NCBI GenBank assembly: GCA_024304985.1
Contig: JAMWZC010000002.1
Coordinates: 186,001-250,000, forward strand
Direction of reading: 5' to 3'
Origin: Paracoccaceae bacterium
Lineage (GTDB): Bacteria > Pseudomonadota > Alphaproteobacteria > Rhodobacterales > Rhodobacteraceae
Length of the DNA stretch: 64,000 nucleotides
Of this stretch, positions 1 through 9,284 are shown one piece after another (within the stretch, counting starts at the first letter, position 1; every line of letters starts with the position of its first letter). Made by a program: the position numbers and the translations under genes. Below the pieces are notes generated by a model, which worked only from the letters and a program-made list of their open reading frames with translations, was not told the origin of the DNA and searched no databases.

Positions 1-162
1 GGTGACAGCGAATCCCCCGACCGTATCGCCCTGCGATGTGCCCAGTGATCCGTTGTCATTCTGATCGACAGCGGTCAGCGTTACAGGAGTCAAGCTTGTG
101 CCAAAAAACGGCGGGTTGCCGGGGGCCATGGTGTAGAACGAGAAGCTATATTCGGTGGGCAT
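1..162 (-). CDS. Hint-domain-type protein, N-terminal fragment
   Basis: An open frame starts with ATG at 162 (minus strand) and runs off the left edge of the window, giving about 54 residues beginning MPTEYSFSFY. No stop interrupts it. The composition is rich in Gly, Thr, Asp and Asn, with a VDQNDNG motif near residue 36. N-terminal regions like this precede the Hint (Hedgehog/intein-type self-processing) domain in many secreted Rhodobacteraceae proteins. The Hint domain itself would lie outside the window, so that assignment is an inference from the N-terminal pattern. The fragment has no evident signal peptide. It lies downstream of gltB on the same strand, with a strong terminator between them, so it is probably a separate unit. 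Confidence 0.5.
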   Translation of the reverse strand, partial: MPTEYSFSFYTMAPGNPPFFGTSLTPVTLTAVDQNDNGSLGTSQGDTVGGFAVT

Positions 163-244
163 TGCGCAGCTCTAACTGTCAAACATACTCAACCCTAACG
201 CGCGAATGAGCCAAAATTTTTCAAAGATAATGTCTTAAAAAAGA

Positions 245-272
245 AAAACCCGGCGAAAACACGCCGGGTTTT
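245..272 (-). terminator. Rho-independent terminator after gltB
   Basis: An 11-bp stem (AAAACCCGGCG paired with CGCCGGGTTTT) encloses a six-base AAAACA loop. On the minus strand it is followed by a T-rich run at 239-248. It lies about 35 nt past the gltB stop, in the correct orientation, and separates gltDB from the Hint-like gene. Confidence 0.88.
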
Positions 273-305
273 CAATAGCTTGGTAAGGTTGGTCCCGAAT
301 ATGAC

Positions 306-3300
306 TTATTCGGCGGGCATCGCCTGCTTTTCGATCGTCAGGGGGTGCGGAATATGGATCAGCATCTCCTTGGGACAGACTTGGATGAAGTTGGCGCGTT
401 CTGCCTCCCAGTGCTGGAGAATGTCCGCAGCACGCCGACTTCCGGTTTCGTCCAGATGGCGCTGGATCAACGATTTGAGCTGATCTTCCCAATAAGGGAC
501 GGTCACCGGGCAGGTCACCAATGTCTCCATGTTCATCATCTTGGCTGCAACGCCTTCTGGGTCATAGAGATACGCCATGCCCCCGGTCATCCCTGCGCCG
601 AAATTGGCACCGATGCCGCCCAGAATCACGGCAACGCCGCCGGTCATGTATTCGCAACCGTTGCTGCCGCAGCCTTCGACCACGACCTTGGCCCCCGAGT
701 TACGCACAGCAAAGCGTTCACCCGCGCGGCCGGCCGCAAACAGATAACCATCCGTCGCACCGTAAAGCACGGTGTTGCCGATGATCGTGTTCTCCGACGC
801 GACCAGCGGGCTGGCCATTGGCGGACGCACCACGATGGTTCCCCCCGAAAGGCCCTTGCCGACATAGTCATTCGCATCGCCCGACACTTCCAGCTTCAAC
901 CCAGGTGCCGCAAAGGCCCCAAGGCTTTGGCCCGCTGATCCTGTCAGTTTGACCGTCAGGTGGTTGGGTTGCAGCGCATTGCGCATCCCGAACCGCTTGA
1001 CGATATGGCTGGAGACGCGGGTGCCGACGGTCCGATGGGTGTTCTGCACCGCATAGGACAGTTGCATCTTCTCGCCTTCCTCAAGGAAGCGCGCGGCGTC
1101 GCGGACAATCTCGGCGTCCAGCGTGTCGGGCACAACATTGCGCGGCTTGGCACGATCATAGACGATGTCACCCGCGCCATCGACGGTGATCAGAAGCGGG
1201 TTCAGGTCCAGATCGTCCAGATGCGCGGAACCACGGCTGACCTGCGACAGAAGATCGGCGCGACCGATCACCTCATCCATGCTGCGCGCACCGATGCTGG
1301 CCAGAATCTCGCGCACTTCCTGCGCGTAGAAGGTGATCAGGTTCACCACCTTGTCAGCATTGCCGGTGAATTTGGCGCGCAGCGCCTCGTCCTGCGTGCA
1401 GACGCCGACAGGGCAGGTGTTCGACTGGCACTGACGCACCATGATGCAGCCCATGGCGATCAGGGCGGCGGTGCCGATCCCGTATTCCTCGGCCCCCATC
1501 ATCGCCGCCATGACGATGTCACGTCCTGTGCGCAGACCGCCATCGGTGCGCAGCGTGATCCGGTCGCGCAGGTTGTTCATCGACAGAACCTGATGCGCCT
1601 CGGTCAGGCCCATTTCCCATGGCAAGCCAGCATACTTGATCGAGGTGGCGGGGCTGGCACCGGTGCCACCGTTATGGCCTGATATCAGGATGATATCGGC
1701 CTTGGCCTTGGCTACGCCTGCCGCAATCGTGCCAACACCCGACTGAGCCACCAGCTTGACGGTGACCTTGGCGCGCGGGTTGATCTGCTTGAGGTCATAG
1801 ATCAGCTGCGCCAGATCCTCGATCGAATAGATGTCGTGATGCGGCGGCGGGCTGATCAGCGTCACGCCCTTGGTCGAATGGCGCAGACGGGCGATCAGGT
1901 CCGTCACCTTCATACCGGGCAACTGACCACCCTCGCCGGGCTTGGCACCTTGGGCGACCTTGATTTCCAGTTCTTCACACTGGTTCAGGTATTCAGCGGT
2001 TACACCAAAGCGACCCGAAGCGACCTGCTTGATCTTGGCGCTGGGGTTGTCACCATTCGGCTCGGGCACGAAATGCGCCGGATCTTCGCCACCCTCGCCG
2101 CTGTCGGACTTGGCACCGATACGGTTCATCGCGACGTTCAGGGTCTTGTGCGCCTCGGGCGACAGTGCGCCCAGCGACATGCCGGGTGTCACGAACCGCT
2201 TGCGGATCGAGGTGATGCTCTCCACCTCTTCGATCGGGATCGCTGCGCCCAAGGGTTTGATCGCCAGCAGGTCGCGCAGATGGATCGGCGGCATGGCTTG
2301 CATCTTGGCCGAATACTGCTTCCAGATCTCGAAGCTGGCCTTGTTGCAGGCGGTCTGCAGCAGGTGCATCGAGGTTGCTTCCCACGCATGCGTCTCGCCG
2401 GATCGGCGGGCCTTGTAGAAGCCGCCGATAGGCAGAACATCGGTCCCACCCAACCATCCCTTGGCATGAACTTCTTCGGATTTGCGCTGGATCCCCGTCA
2501 CGCCGATGCCACTGATACGGCTGGTCATGCCGGGGAAATACTCGGCGCACATGGCGCGGGACAGACCGACCGCCTCGAAGTTCAGGCCGCCGCGATAGGA
2601 GGAGACGACAGAGATGCCCATCTTCGCCATGATCTTGAGCAAACCCTGGTCGATCGCTTCCCGGTAGCGGCGCATAGCCTCGGTCAACGTGCAGTCGATC
2701 AGGCCGCGCGCGATCCGGTCTGCGATGCTGTCCTCGGCCAGATAGGGGTTCACGACGGTAGCCCCGCAACCGATCAGCACCGCAAAGTAATGCGGGTCGA
2801 TACATTCAGCCGAGCGCACATTCAATGAACAGAAGGTCCGCAGACCTTTGCGGGTCAAATGCGAATGAACAGCGCTTGTCGCAAGGATCATCGGCATGGC
2901 AACGCGGTCTGCGTTCTGCTTGTGATCGGTCAGCACCAGATGCCCGGCACCCGAGCGCACAGCGTCCTCAGCTTCGGCGCGGATCCGCTCCAGACCCTTG
3001 CGAAGCGCATCGTGATCTTCGCCCACGGGGAAGGTGCAGTCGATCTCGACCAACGGCGCATTGAAGTTGCGCGTGACCTCATCCCACTGTGCGTTGCCGA
3101 CAAATGGGCTGTCCAACACCAGAATCTCGGTCTGGGCAGAGCTTTCGTCCAGCACGTTCTTGAGGTTGCCGAACCGCGTCTTGAGGCTCATCACGCGGAA
3201 TTCACGCAAGGAGTCGATGGGCGGGTTTGTGACCTGACTGAAGTTCTGGCGGAAGAAATGCGACAGCGGGCGGTACTTGGTGGACAGAACAGCCGCGGGC

Positions 3301-4844
3301 GTGTCGTCCCCCATGGAGGCCAGCGTTTCCTTGCCATCCTCAGCCATCGGCGCAAGGATTTGCTCCAGCTCTTCGATGGTATAGCCGGCCGCGATCTGGC
3401 GCTTGCGCAGTTCAGCGCCGCTGAACAGCGGTGCTTCCGTCACACTGGCCAGCGCATCGTCCAATTCGTTGATCTTGCCGACCCATTCCCCAAAAGGCTG
3501 GGCAGCAGCCAGACGGTCCTTGATCTCGGAGTCGTGGAAAAGCTTGCCTTCCTTCATGTCCACCGCGATCAACTGCCCCGGCCCCAGCGCGCCTTTTTCG
3601 CGCACGGTGGCTTCCTTGATCGGGACCATCCCCGCCTCGGACCCGGCGATCAGCAGACCGTCACCTGTCACGACATAGCGCATCGGACGCAGACCGTTGC
3701 GGTCCAAACCAGCGCAGACCCAGCGGCCATCGGTCATCGCCAAGGCGGCGGGGCCGTCCCACGGCTCCATGACCGAGTTGCAATAGGAATACATGTCACG
3801 CCAGCTTTGCGGCAGTTCCACCGCCTGCTTGGACCACGATTCCGGCACCAGCATGGTTTTTGCCATCGGCGCCGAACGGCCCGCGCGAACCAGCACCTCG
3901 AACACGGAATCGAGCGCGGCAGAGTCAGACGACCCAGCCTGCACGATCGGCTTGATATCTTCTGCCAGATCACCAAAGGCACCCGAGGCCATGCGGATCT
4001 CGTGCGATTTCATCCAGTTGACGTTACCGCGCAGCGTGTTGATCTCGCCGTTATGCGCCAGCATGCGGAAGGGTTGCGCCAGCCACCATTGCGGGAAGGT
4101 GTTGGTGGAATAACGCTGGTGATAAATGGCGAAAGCCGATTCAAACCGAGGATCCTGAAGGTCGGGATAGAACTCGGCCACCTGCTCGGCCAACATCATA
4201 CCCTTATAGATGATCGAGCGGCAGGACAGCGAACAGATATACATCCCCTGAATGCCTGCAGCGATAGCAGCCTTCTCGATCCGGCGACGGATCACGTATA
4301 GCTCGCGCTCAAAGGTTTCCTCGTCCACACCCTTGATGTTGGAAATCAGAATCTGCTCAATCTCGGGGCGGGTGGCGTTCGCCTTTTCGCCAAGGCACGA
4401 AATATCGACCGGCACATGACGCCAGCCATAGATGTAATAGCCCATCCGCAGCACTTCGGTTTCCACGATGGTCCGGCAGGTTTCCTGCGCACCGAAATTG
4501 GTACGCGGCAGAAACACCTGACCCACAGCCATCAGTTGGTCCGTCTTGGGCTCGTGCCCGGTGCGCCGGATCTGATCATAGAAGAAGGGGACGGGAATCT
4601 GCACATGGATACCGGCGCCATCGCCGGTCTTGCCGTCAGCATCGACGGCCCCGCGGTGCCAGATCGCCTTGAGCGCGTTAATCCCGTTCTCGACGACCCG
4701 GCGCGACGGCTTGCCGTCGATAGAGACGACGAGGCCAACACCGCAGGAAGAATGCTCTTCCTCTTCGGCATAGAGACCGTTCTCGGCCATCCACTTGCGC
4801 TTGGCTTCCTCGGCGACAGCCCAGCTTTCATCATACTTGGTCAT
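306..4844 (-). CDS. gltB: Glutamate synthase (NADPH) large subunit
   Basis: The 1512-residue product is the alpha subunit of NADPH-dependent GOGAT, which converts glutamine and 2-oxoglutarate to two glutamates. It has the usual order: a class II glutamine amidotransferase domain (residues about 34-430), a central domain, an FMN-binding synthase domain (about 840-1210) and a C-terminal beta-helix domain. Cys34 in HSSCGVG follows a 33-residue propeptide that would be removed to expose the catalytic cysteine. The 3Fe-4S cysteines are visible in CIMVRQCQSNTCPVG. The length is normal for the family. It lies 89 nt downstream of gltD on the same strand, giving the order gltD-gltB, and ends at a clear terminator. 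The protein is cytoplasmic and central to nitrogen assimilation. No frameshift was seen. Confidence 0.98.
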   Translation of the reverse strand: MTKYDESWAVAEEAKRKWMAENGLYAEEEEHSSCGVGLVVSIDGKPSRRVVENGINALKAIWHRGAVDADGKTGDGAGIHVQIPVPFFYDQIRRTGHEPKTDQLMAVGQVFLPRTNFGAQETCRTIVETEVLRMGYYIYGWRHVPVDISCLGEKANATRPEIEQILISNIKGVDEETFERELYVIRRRIEKAAIAAGIQGMYICSLSCRSIIYKGMMLAEQVAEFYPDLQDPRFESAFAIYHQRYSTNTFPQWWLAQPFRMLAHNGEINTLRGNVNWMKSHEIRMASGAFGDLAEDIKPIVQAGSSDSAALDSVFEVLVRAGRSAPMAKTMLVPESWSKQAVELPQSWRDMYSYCNSVMEPWDGPAALAMTDGRWVCAGLDRNGLRPMRYVVTGDGLLIAGSEAGMVPIKEATVREKGALGPGQLIAVDMKEGKLFHDSEIKDRLAAAQPFGEWVGKINELDDALASVTEAPLFSGAELRKRQIAAGYTIEELEQILAPMAEDGKETLASMGDDTPAAVLSTKYRPLSHFFRQNFSQVTNPPIDSLREFRVMSLKTRFGNLKNVLDESSAQTEILVLDSPFVGNAQWDEVTRNFNAPLVEIDCTFPVGEDHDALRKGLERIRAEAEDAVRSGAGHLVLTDHKQNADRVAMPMILATSAVHSHLTRKGLRTFCSLNVRSAECIDPHYFAVLIGCGATVVNPYLAEDSIADRIARGLIDCTLTEAMRRYREAIDQGLLKIMAKMGISVVSSYRGGLNFEAVGLSRAMCAEYFPGMTSRISGIGVTGIQRKSEEVHAKGWLGGTDVLPIGGFYKARRSGETHAWEATSMHLLQTACNKASFEIWKQYSAKMQAMPPIHLRDLLAIKPLGAAIPIEEVESITSIRKRFVTPGMSLGALSPEAHKTLNVAMNRIGAKSDSGEGGEDPAHFVPEPNGDNPSAKIKQVASGRFGVTAEYLNQCEELEIKVAQGAKPGEGGQLPGMKVTDLIARLRHSTKGVTLISPPPHHDIYSIEDLAQLIYDLKQINPRAKVTVKLVAQSGVGTIAAGVAKAKADIILISGHNGGTGASPATSIKYAGLPWEMGLTEAHQVLSMNNLRDRITLRTDGGLRTGRDIVMAAMMGAEEYGIGTAALIAMGCIMVRQCQSNTCPVGVCTQDEALRAKFTGNADKVVNLITFYAQEVREILASIGARSMDEVIGRADLLSQVSRGSAHLDDLDLNPLLITVDGAGDIVYDRAKPRNVVPDTLDAEIVRDAARFLEEGEKMQLSYAVQNTHRTVGTRVSSHIVKRFGMRNALQPNHLTVKLTGSAGQSLGAFAAPGLKLEVSGDANDYVGKGLSGGTIVVRPPMASPLVASENTIIGNTVLYGATDGYLFAAGRAGERFAVRNSGAKVVVEGCGSNGCEYMTGGVAVILGGIGANFGAGMTGGMAYLYDPEGVAAKMMNMETLVTCPVTVPYWEDQLKSLIQRHLDETGSRRAADILQHWEAERANFIQVCPKEMLIHIPHPLTIEKQAMPAE

Positions 4845-4933
4845 GGGTTCAACCTTTCATTCTGTGCCGGGTCGGGCGTCCTGCCCTGTCGGAAATCAAT
4901 CTGCTGTGGCGTGACTTGCGTGACGCCGCATTG

Positions 4934-6370
4934 TCATTCTGCTGCAACGGCGCGCGCGCCATTGTTGAGGTATTCCAGAACCGCCTGCGCGGAATCGCGT
5001 CCATCACGGATCGCCCAGACGACGAGGCTGGCACCGCGCACGATATCACCCACGGCATAGACGCCATCCAGGCTGGTCTTGCCTGTGGTGTATTCCGCGC
5101 GAATGGTTCCCCAACGGGTGACATCCAGACCCTCAACACCCCAAAGCTTCGGCAGATCCTCGGGCTCGAAGCCCAGCGCCTTGATGACCAGATCCGCCTC
5201 TTCGATGTAATCTGCGCCTTCGATCACCTCGGGTGACTGGCGGCCGGTTGCATCAGGTGCGCCAAGGCGCATCTTCTGCACCATCACACCAGTGACAGGC
5301 TCACCCACGAAACCCTTGGGCGCGCTCAGCCATTCAAAGATCACGCCCTCTTCCTCGGCGTTCTGCACTTCACGCTGACTGCCGGGCATGTTGGCGCGGT
5401 CACGACGATAGAGGCACTTGACCGATGTCGCGCCCTGCCGGATCGCAGTGCGCACGCAATCCATCGCCGTGTCGCCACCACCGATCACGACGACGCGCTT
5501 GCCCGCTGCGTTCAACTCGCCACTGTCATACTCGGGCACATCATCGCCAAAGCTTTTACGGTTACTGGCGGTCAGATAATCGATGGCGCGCACAATCCCC
5601 TCGGCATCCGCACCTTCGCCATCCAGGTCGCGGGTCTTGTAGACACCGGTCGCAATGACAACGGCATCATGCTTGCCGCGAATAGCGTCAAAGCTGATGT
5701 CCTCGCCCACATTGCAGTTCAGCACGAATTCCACGCCGCCCTGTTCCAACTGGTCATTGCGACGCATGACCACGTCCTTCTCCAGCTTGAAGCCGGGAAT
5801 GCCATAGGTCAGCAATCCGCCGGCGCGGTCGTAGCGGTCATAGATCGTAACCTGCACTCCGGCGCGGCGCAGCACATCGGCAGCAGCCAACCCGCCAGGA
5901 CCAGCGCCAATGATGCCGACCGACTGGTCCCGTTCCATCGCCGGGATGATCGGCTTGACCCAGCCCTGCTCCCATGCGGTGTCCGTGATGTATTTCTCGA
6001 TCGAGCCGATGGTAACTGTGCCGTGCCCGGACTGTTCGATCACGCAGTTGCCTTCACACAGACGATCCTGCGGGCAGATGCGGCCGCAGATTTCCGGGAA
6101 GGTGTTGGTTGCCTGGCTGATCTCATAGGCTTCCTGCAAGCGGCCCTCGGCAGTCAGGCGCAGCCAGTCAGGGATGTTGTTGTGCAACGGGCAATGGGTC
6201 TGACAATAGGGCACGCCACATTGGCTGCACCGACTGGCCTGCTCCTTGGCCTTGGCATCCGCATATTCGGCATAGATCTCGTTGAAATCCTGACGGCGCG
6301 ACTCGGCCTCACGCTTTTCGGGCATGTCGCGTTCGACAGAGATGAATTTCAGCATCGGTTGCTTGGCCAC
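4934..6370 (-). CDS. gltD: Glutamate synthase (NADPH) small subunit
   Basis: The product is the beta subunit of glutamate synthase, an FAD enzyme that passes electrons from NADPH to GltB through two 4Fe-4S clusters. Cluster cysteines are visible in CSQCGVPYCQTHCP and CGRICPQDRLCEGNC. FAD- and NADPH-binding Rossmann motifs follow (GIIGAGPGGLAAADV and VVVIGGGDTAMDC). I place the start at the GTG at 6370, because GGAG lies 7 nt upstream and the protein then begins MAKQPMLKF, like its relatives. This gives 478 residues. The frame stays open to 6418, but that extension has no homologous look. It is the first gene of the gltD-gltB pair. Confidence 0.96.
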   Translation of the reverse strand: MAKQPMLKFISVERDMPEKREAESRRQDFNEIYAEYADAKAKEQASRCSQCGVPYCQTHCPLHNNIPDWLRLTAEGRLQEAYEISQATNTFPEICGRICPQDRLCEGNCVIEQSGHGTVTIGSIEKYITDTAWEQGWVKPIIPAMERDQSVGIIGAGPGGLAAADVLRRAGVQVTIYDRYDRAGGLLTYGIPGFKLEKDVVMRRNDQLEQGGVEFVLNCNVGEDISFDAIRGKHDAVVIATGVYKTRDLDGEGADAEGIVRAIDYLTASNRKSFGDDVPEYDSGELNAAGKRVVVIGGGDTAMDCVRTAIRQGATSVKCLYRRDRANMPGSQREVQNAEEEGVIFEWLSAPKGFVGEPVTGVMVQKMRLGAPDATGRQSPEVIEGADYIEEADLVIKALGFEPEDLPKLWGVEGLDVTRWGTIRAEYTTGKTSLDGVYAVGDIVRGASLVVWAIRDGRDSAQAVLEYLNNGARAVAAE

Positions 6371-6423
6371 AAGGAAACTCCGATCAAATCTGGTTTGGCA
6401 CCTTCTAAACCAAGGCAAATCCG

Positions 6424-6452
6424 TTTAAAAGTCAGTCTTACTGACCTATAAT
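6424..6452 (+). promoter_or_regulatory. Candidate sigma-70 promoter for uppP
   Basis: A perfect TATAAT (6447-6452) is preceded, with a 17-nt spacer, by TTTAAA (6424-6429). This would give a uppP leader of about 130 nt. It sits in the 217-bp divergent region between gltD and uppP. The weak -35 keeps confidence modest. Confidence 0.4.
6431..6445. repeat. Inverted repeat in the gltD-uppP intergenic region
   Basis: GTCAGT and ACTGAC form a perfect 6-bp inverted repeat around a 3-nt centre. It lies inside the spacer of the candidate uppP promoter, where an operator would act. No regulator can be named from the sequence. Confidence 0.4.
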
Positions 6453-6587
6453 ACGATTTTTGACGCTGCTTTGCGGCATTGGCGGGAATTTTCATCCTAC
6501 TTTATGTCCGTATCGGACCTAAATCGAGTCTTTCCCCTTTCTGACAATACTTTATAGGGTAGCTGAGCAAAGCCGGAGCAAAGCCTG

Positions 6588-7391
6588 ATGCCGCTTTTCC
6601 ATCTTTTTCTTGTCGCCGTGATTCAGGGCCTGACAGAGTTTCTGCCGGTTTCATCCTCTGGTCACCTGATTCTCTTGCCGGCGCTGACGGGTATGCAGGA
6701 TCAGGGACAAGTGATCGACGTGGCCGTGCATGTGGGCACGCTTCTGGCCGTGATTCTCTATTTCTGGTCGGACGTCCGGATGGCGCTTCTGGGGATTCCC
6801 CGGATGTTGCGGGGCAAGATCGACACGCAGGGTGCTTGGCTGGCCATGTGCCTGGCCATCGCGACAGTGCCTGTTGTGATCGTGGGCCTTATCCTGAACC
6901 TGACCGGACTGGACGATATGATGCGCGGCGTTGCCGTGATCGGGTGGACGATGCTGATCTTCGGTCTGGTCCTTTACTGGGCCGATCAACGCGGACCAAG
7001 CACCAAGACGGCCGCGCAATGGTCGATCCGCGATGCGGTCATCATGGGGCTGTGGCAGGTCGTGGCCCTGATCCCAGGCACGTCACGATCGGGCATCACC
7101 ATCACAGGCGGTCGCCTGCTGGGTTACGCACGACATGATGTGGCCAAGCTGTCGATGCTGATGTCGATCCCGACGATCATGGCCTCGGGCGTCCTGCTGG
7201 GGGCCGAGGTGGCCGTGAAGGCTGACGGAGCGGCAGCGCGGGACGGCGCGATAGCCGCCGTCTTTGCCTTCTTCGCCGCCCTTCTGGCGCTGAGCCTGAT
7301 GATGCGTTTGCTGCGCAGCGTCAGTTTCACACCTTATGTGATCTACCGCGTCATCCTTGGAATTGTGCTGTTGGTCTATGCCTACAGTTGA
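6588..7391 (+). CDS. uppP: Undecaprenyl-diphosphatase (BacA family)
   Basis: This integral membrane enzyme dephosphorylates undecaprenyl diphosphate, recycling the lipid carrier for peptidoglycan and surface polysaccharides. The 267 residues match the family length. The two signature motifs are present: GLTEFLPVSSSGHL near the N terminus, and PGTSRSG near residue 165 with the catalytic Ser/Arg. Between and after them are several hydrophobic membrane segments. The gene is divergent from gltD and convergent with the NDUFA9-like gene, whose stop lies only 6 nt away. A purine-rich GGAG lies about 10 nt before the ATG. The carrier would also serve the glycan locus further along the window. Confidence 0.96.
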   Translation: MPLFHLFLVAVIQGLTEFLPVSSSGHLILLPALTGMQDQGQVIDVAVHVGTLLAVILYFWSDVRMALLGIPRMLRGKIDTQGAWLAMCLAIATVPVVIVGLILNLTGLDDMMRGVAVIGWTMLIFGLVLYWADQRGPSTKTAAQWSIRDAVIMGLWQVVALIPGTSRSGITITGGRLLGYARHDVAKLSMLMSIPTIMASGVLLGAEVAVKADGAAARDGAIAAVFAFFAALLALSLMMRLLRSVSFTPYVIYRVILGIVLLVYAYS

Positions 7392-7397
7392 ACGCGA

Positions 7398-8381
7398 TCA
7401 ACTCTGCCGCAGGTTCCGCGCCGAAGCCTTGATCGACGCATACTGACCAGAGGGGCGATAGGGCCAAAGGTAATCCGGCAGAACCGATTCCAGCGAGATC
7501 GGCGTTATGCCCAGATCTGCAAACCCTTTCGCGCCTTCGGATACAACATTGTCCTGTGCCAGATTGCGCACCTGATCTCGAGTGATCTGTGCAGGCACCA
7601 GTCCCAATGTGACCTTGTTCAGCATATCAAAACCGAATGCCATCATGCGCGCCACGGGGAAGGGAATGTTCACGATCATGCGGCGGCGTTGGATCACATC
7701 CAGCATTTGCCCCATGAGCGCGCGGAAAGTCGAGACATCCGGCCCGCCCAGTTCATAGATCCCGGGGGCCGCCTTGCCTTGCACCGCCAGAAGGGCAGCG
7801 CGTGCCACATCGTCCACGTAGACCGGCTGGAACCGCGTTTCCGCGCCGACGACAGGCAGGATCGGCCCAAGTTGTGCCATGCGGGCAAAGCGGTTGAAAA
7901 ACTGATCTTCGGCTCCGAACACGATCGAGGGGCGCAGGATCACGGCCTGCGGCATATGCTCAAGCACCGCTTGCTCGCCCAGCGCCTTGGTGCGGGCATA
8001 GTCGCTCTTTGACTCGGGATCCGCACCGATGGCGGAAATCTGCACCATCCGTGCAATACCCATCTCGGCGGCGATCCGCGCCACGCGTGCCGGCCCTTCA
8101 GCCTGCACAGCGTCAAAGCGGTTCTTGCCGGTCTCGGAAAGGATACCCACGCAATTCACAACTGCATCGGCGCCCTGCATGACGGCGCGCACGCTGGCGT
8201 CGTCACGGATGTTGCACAAAACAGGCTCGACCTGACCGGGCGTACCATAGGGTTTGACATGCATCGCCTCGTTGGGGCGGCGTACGGCCACCCGCACACG
8301 CCAACCCTCTTGTGCCAATCGCCGTGCGATATAGCGGCCCACAAAGCCTGATCCGCCGTAAATGGTGACGAGTTTCGACAT
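7398..8381 (-). CDS. NDUFA9-like atypical SDR (complex I-associated family)
   Basis: The 327-residue protein has an N-terminal NAD(P)-binding Rossmann motif, YGGSGFVGRYIARRL (residues 8-22), and follows the extended/atypical short-chain dehydrogenase pattern. Conserved stretches such as QPVYVDDVARA and ILRPSIVFGAEDQF resemble mitochondrial NDUFA9, a non-catalytic accessory subunit of respiratory complex I. Alphaproteobacterial members are often annotated as complex I NDUFA9 subunit family proteins. Whether this one binds complex I or is a separate NAD(P)H-dependent reductase cannot be told from the sequence. It is monocistronic and convergent with uppP. Confidence 0.85.
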   Translation of the reverse strand: MSKLVTIYGGSGFVGRYIARRLAQEGWRVRVAVRRPNEAMHVKPYGTPGQVEPVLCNIRDDASVRAVMQGADAVVNCVGILSETGKNRFDAVQAEGPARVARIAAEMGIARMVQISAIGADPESKSDYARTKALGEQAVLEHMPQAVILRPSIVFGAEDQFFNRFARMAQLGPILPVVGAETRFQPVYVDDVARAALLAVQGKAAPGIYELGGPDVSTFRALMGQMLDVIQRRRMIVNIPFPVARMMAFGFDMLNKVTLGLVPAQITRDQVRNLAQDNVVSEGAKGFADLGITPISLESVLPDYLWPYRPSGQYASIKASARNLRQS

Positions 8382-8516
8382 GTTGCAGCCTCCGGCCCAA
8401 TAAATCCTGCCCGTTCCTAAACCCAGTCAGCGGCTGGGACAAGGCGTTACAGAGCCGCAGCCCTCACCAGAACACCGGGACAACGGCACGGCGCGAAAAA
8501 ATCTGACGAATCCTCG

Positions 8517-8545
8517 TTGACACCCATTTGCCGCAGGGATAAACG
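8517..8545 (+). promoter_or_regulatory. Promoter for tRNA-Leu
   Basis: A perfect TTGACA (-35, 8517-8522) is followed after 17 nt by TAAACG (8540-8545). Transcription would start around 8553, about 12 nt before the mature tRNA. It is the only strong promoter-like element upstream of the tRNA. Confidence 0.6.
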
Positions 8546-8564
8546 CCGTCTCCACGACACCTGT

Positions 8565-8650
8565 GCCCAGGTGGCGGAATGGTAGACGCGCTAGCTTCAG
8601 GTGCTAGTGTTCGCAAGGACGTGGAGGTTCGAGTCCTCTCCTGGGCACCA
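8565..8650 (+). tRNA. tRNA-Leu (anticodon CAG)
   Basis: The sequence folds as a complete class II (long variable arm) tRNA. The acceptor stem GCCCAGG pairs with CCTGGGC. The anticodon stem CTAGC/GCTAG encloses the loop TTCAGGT, with CAG as the anticodon for CUG codons. A long variable arm (TGTTCGCAAGGACGT) follows, then a GGAGG/CCTCT T-arm stem with the loop TTCGAGT. ACCA is encoded at 8647-8650. The length is 86 nt with CCA. The gene lies 22 nt upstream of rnd. Confidence 0.98.
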
Positions 8651-8672
8651 TTCCCTCCGCGAAGGGAATGAC

Positions 8673-9284
8673 ATGACAAACTACCTCTACAAGAACGATT
8701 TGCCCGCCGATCTGGACCTTGGTCCGGTCGTCGCGATTGACTGTGAAACGATGGGTTTGAACCCGCATCGCGACAGGCTGTGTGTCGTGCAACTGTCCGG
8801 CGGTGACGGCCATGCCCATATCGTGCAGATCGCGAAGGGCCAGACCGAAGCGCCCCACCTTGCCGCTCTTCTCGAGAACCCGGATGTCCTGAAGCTGTTT
8901 CATTTCGGACGTTTCGACATTGCCGCGATGTATAACGCGTTTGGCGCACTGGCGCAGCCGGTCTATTGCACCAAGATCGCCAGCAAGCTGATCCGGACTT
9001 TCACAGACCGGCATGGCTTGAAGTATCTGTTGCAGGATCTGGTTGGCGTGGATGTCTCAAAGCAACAACAGCAAAGCGACTGGGGCGCGGTGGAACTGTC
9101 CACGGCGCAAATGGACTATGCCGCGTCGGACGTGCTGTATCTGCATCGCCTGAAAGAGGCGCTGGACATGATGCTGGCGCGCGAAGGCCGGGTCGAGATG
9201 GCGAAGGCCTGCTTCGATTTCCTGCCGATGCGTGCCAAACTCGACCTTGCCGGCTGGCCCGAACAGGACATCTTCGCACATTGA
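8673..9284 (+). CDS. rnd: Short ribonuclease D-type 3'-5' exonuclease
   Basis: The 203-residue DEDDy-family 3'-5' exoribonuclease probably acts in tRNA or structured-RNA maturation. Exonuclease motif I is AIDCET (Asp and Glu), motif II is FHFGRFDIAAMY, and motif III ends in YAASDVLYL with the Tyr and Asp of the DEDDy class. The protein stops there, so the C-terminal HRDC domain of E. coli RNase D (about 370 residues) is missing. This short form is common in alphaproteobacteria. The ATG at 8673 was chosen because an upstream extension of the frame would run through the tRNA gene. The stop overlaps the kdsD ATG by one base. Confidence 0.9.
   Translation: MTNYLYKNDLPADLDLGPVVAIDCETMGLNPHRDRLCVVQLSGGDGHAHIVQIAKGQTEAPHLAALLENPDVLKLFHFGRFDIAAMYNAFGALAQPVYCTKIASKLIRTFTDRHGLKYLLQDLVGVDVSKQQQQSDWGAVELSTAQMDYAASDVLYLHRLKEALDMMLAREGRVEMAKACFDFLPMRAKLDLAGWPEQDIFAH

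Noticed and set aside
1836-2828. A 330-codon frame opposite gltB, with similar ones at 2859-4301.
   Set aside because: These are shadow frames of gltB. They have no motifs and no start signals.
6391-6412. TGGTTT and AAACCA inverted repeat in the gltD leader, considered as a riboswitch or attenuator.
   Set aside because: The stem is only 6 AT-rich pairs with a 10-nt loop, and there is no T-run or second structure.
8601-8672. N-terminal extension of the ribonuclease D frame.
   Set aside because: It runs through the 3' half of the tRNA-Leu gene. The ATG at 8673 begins the recognisable protein.
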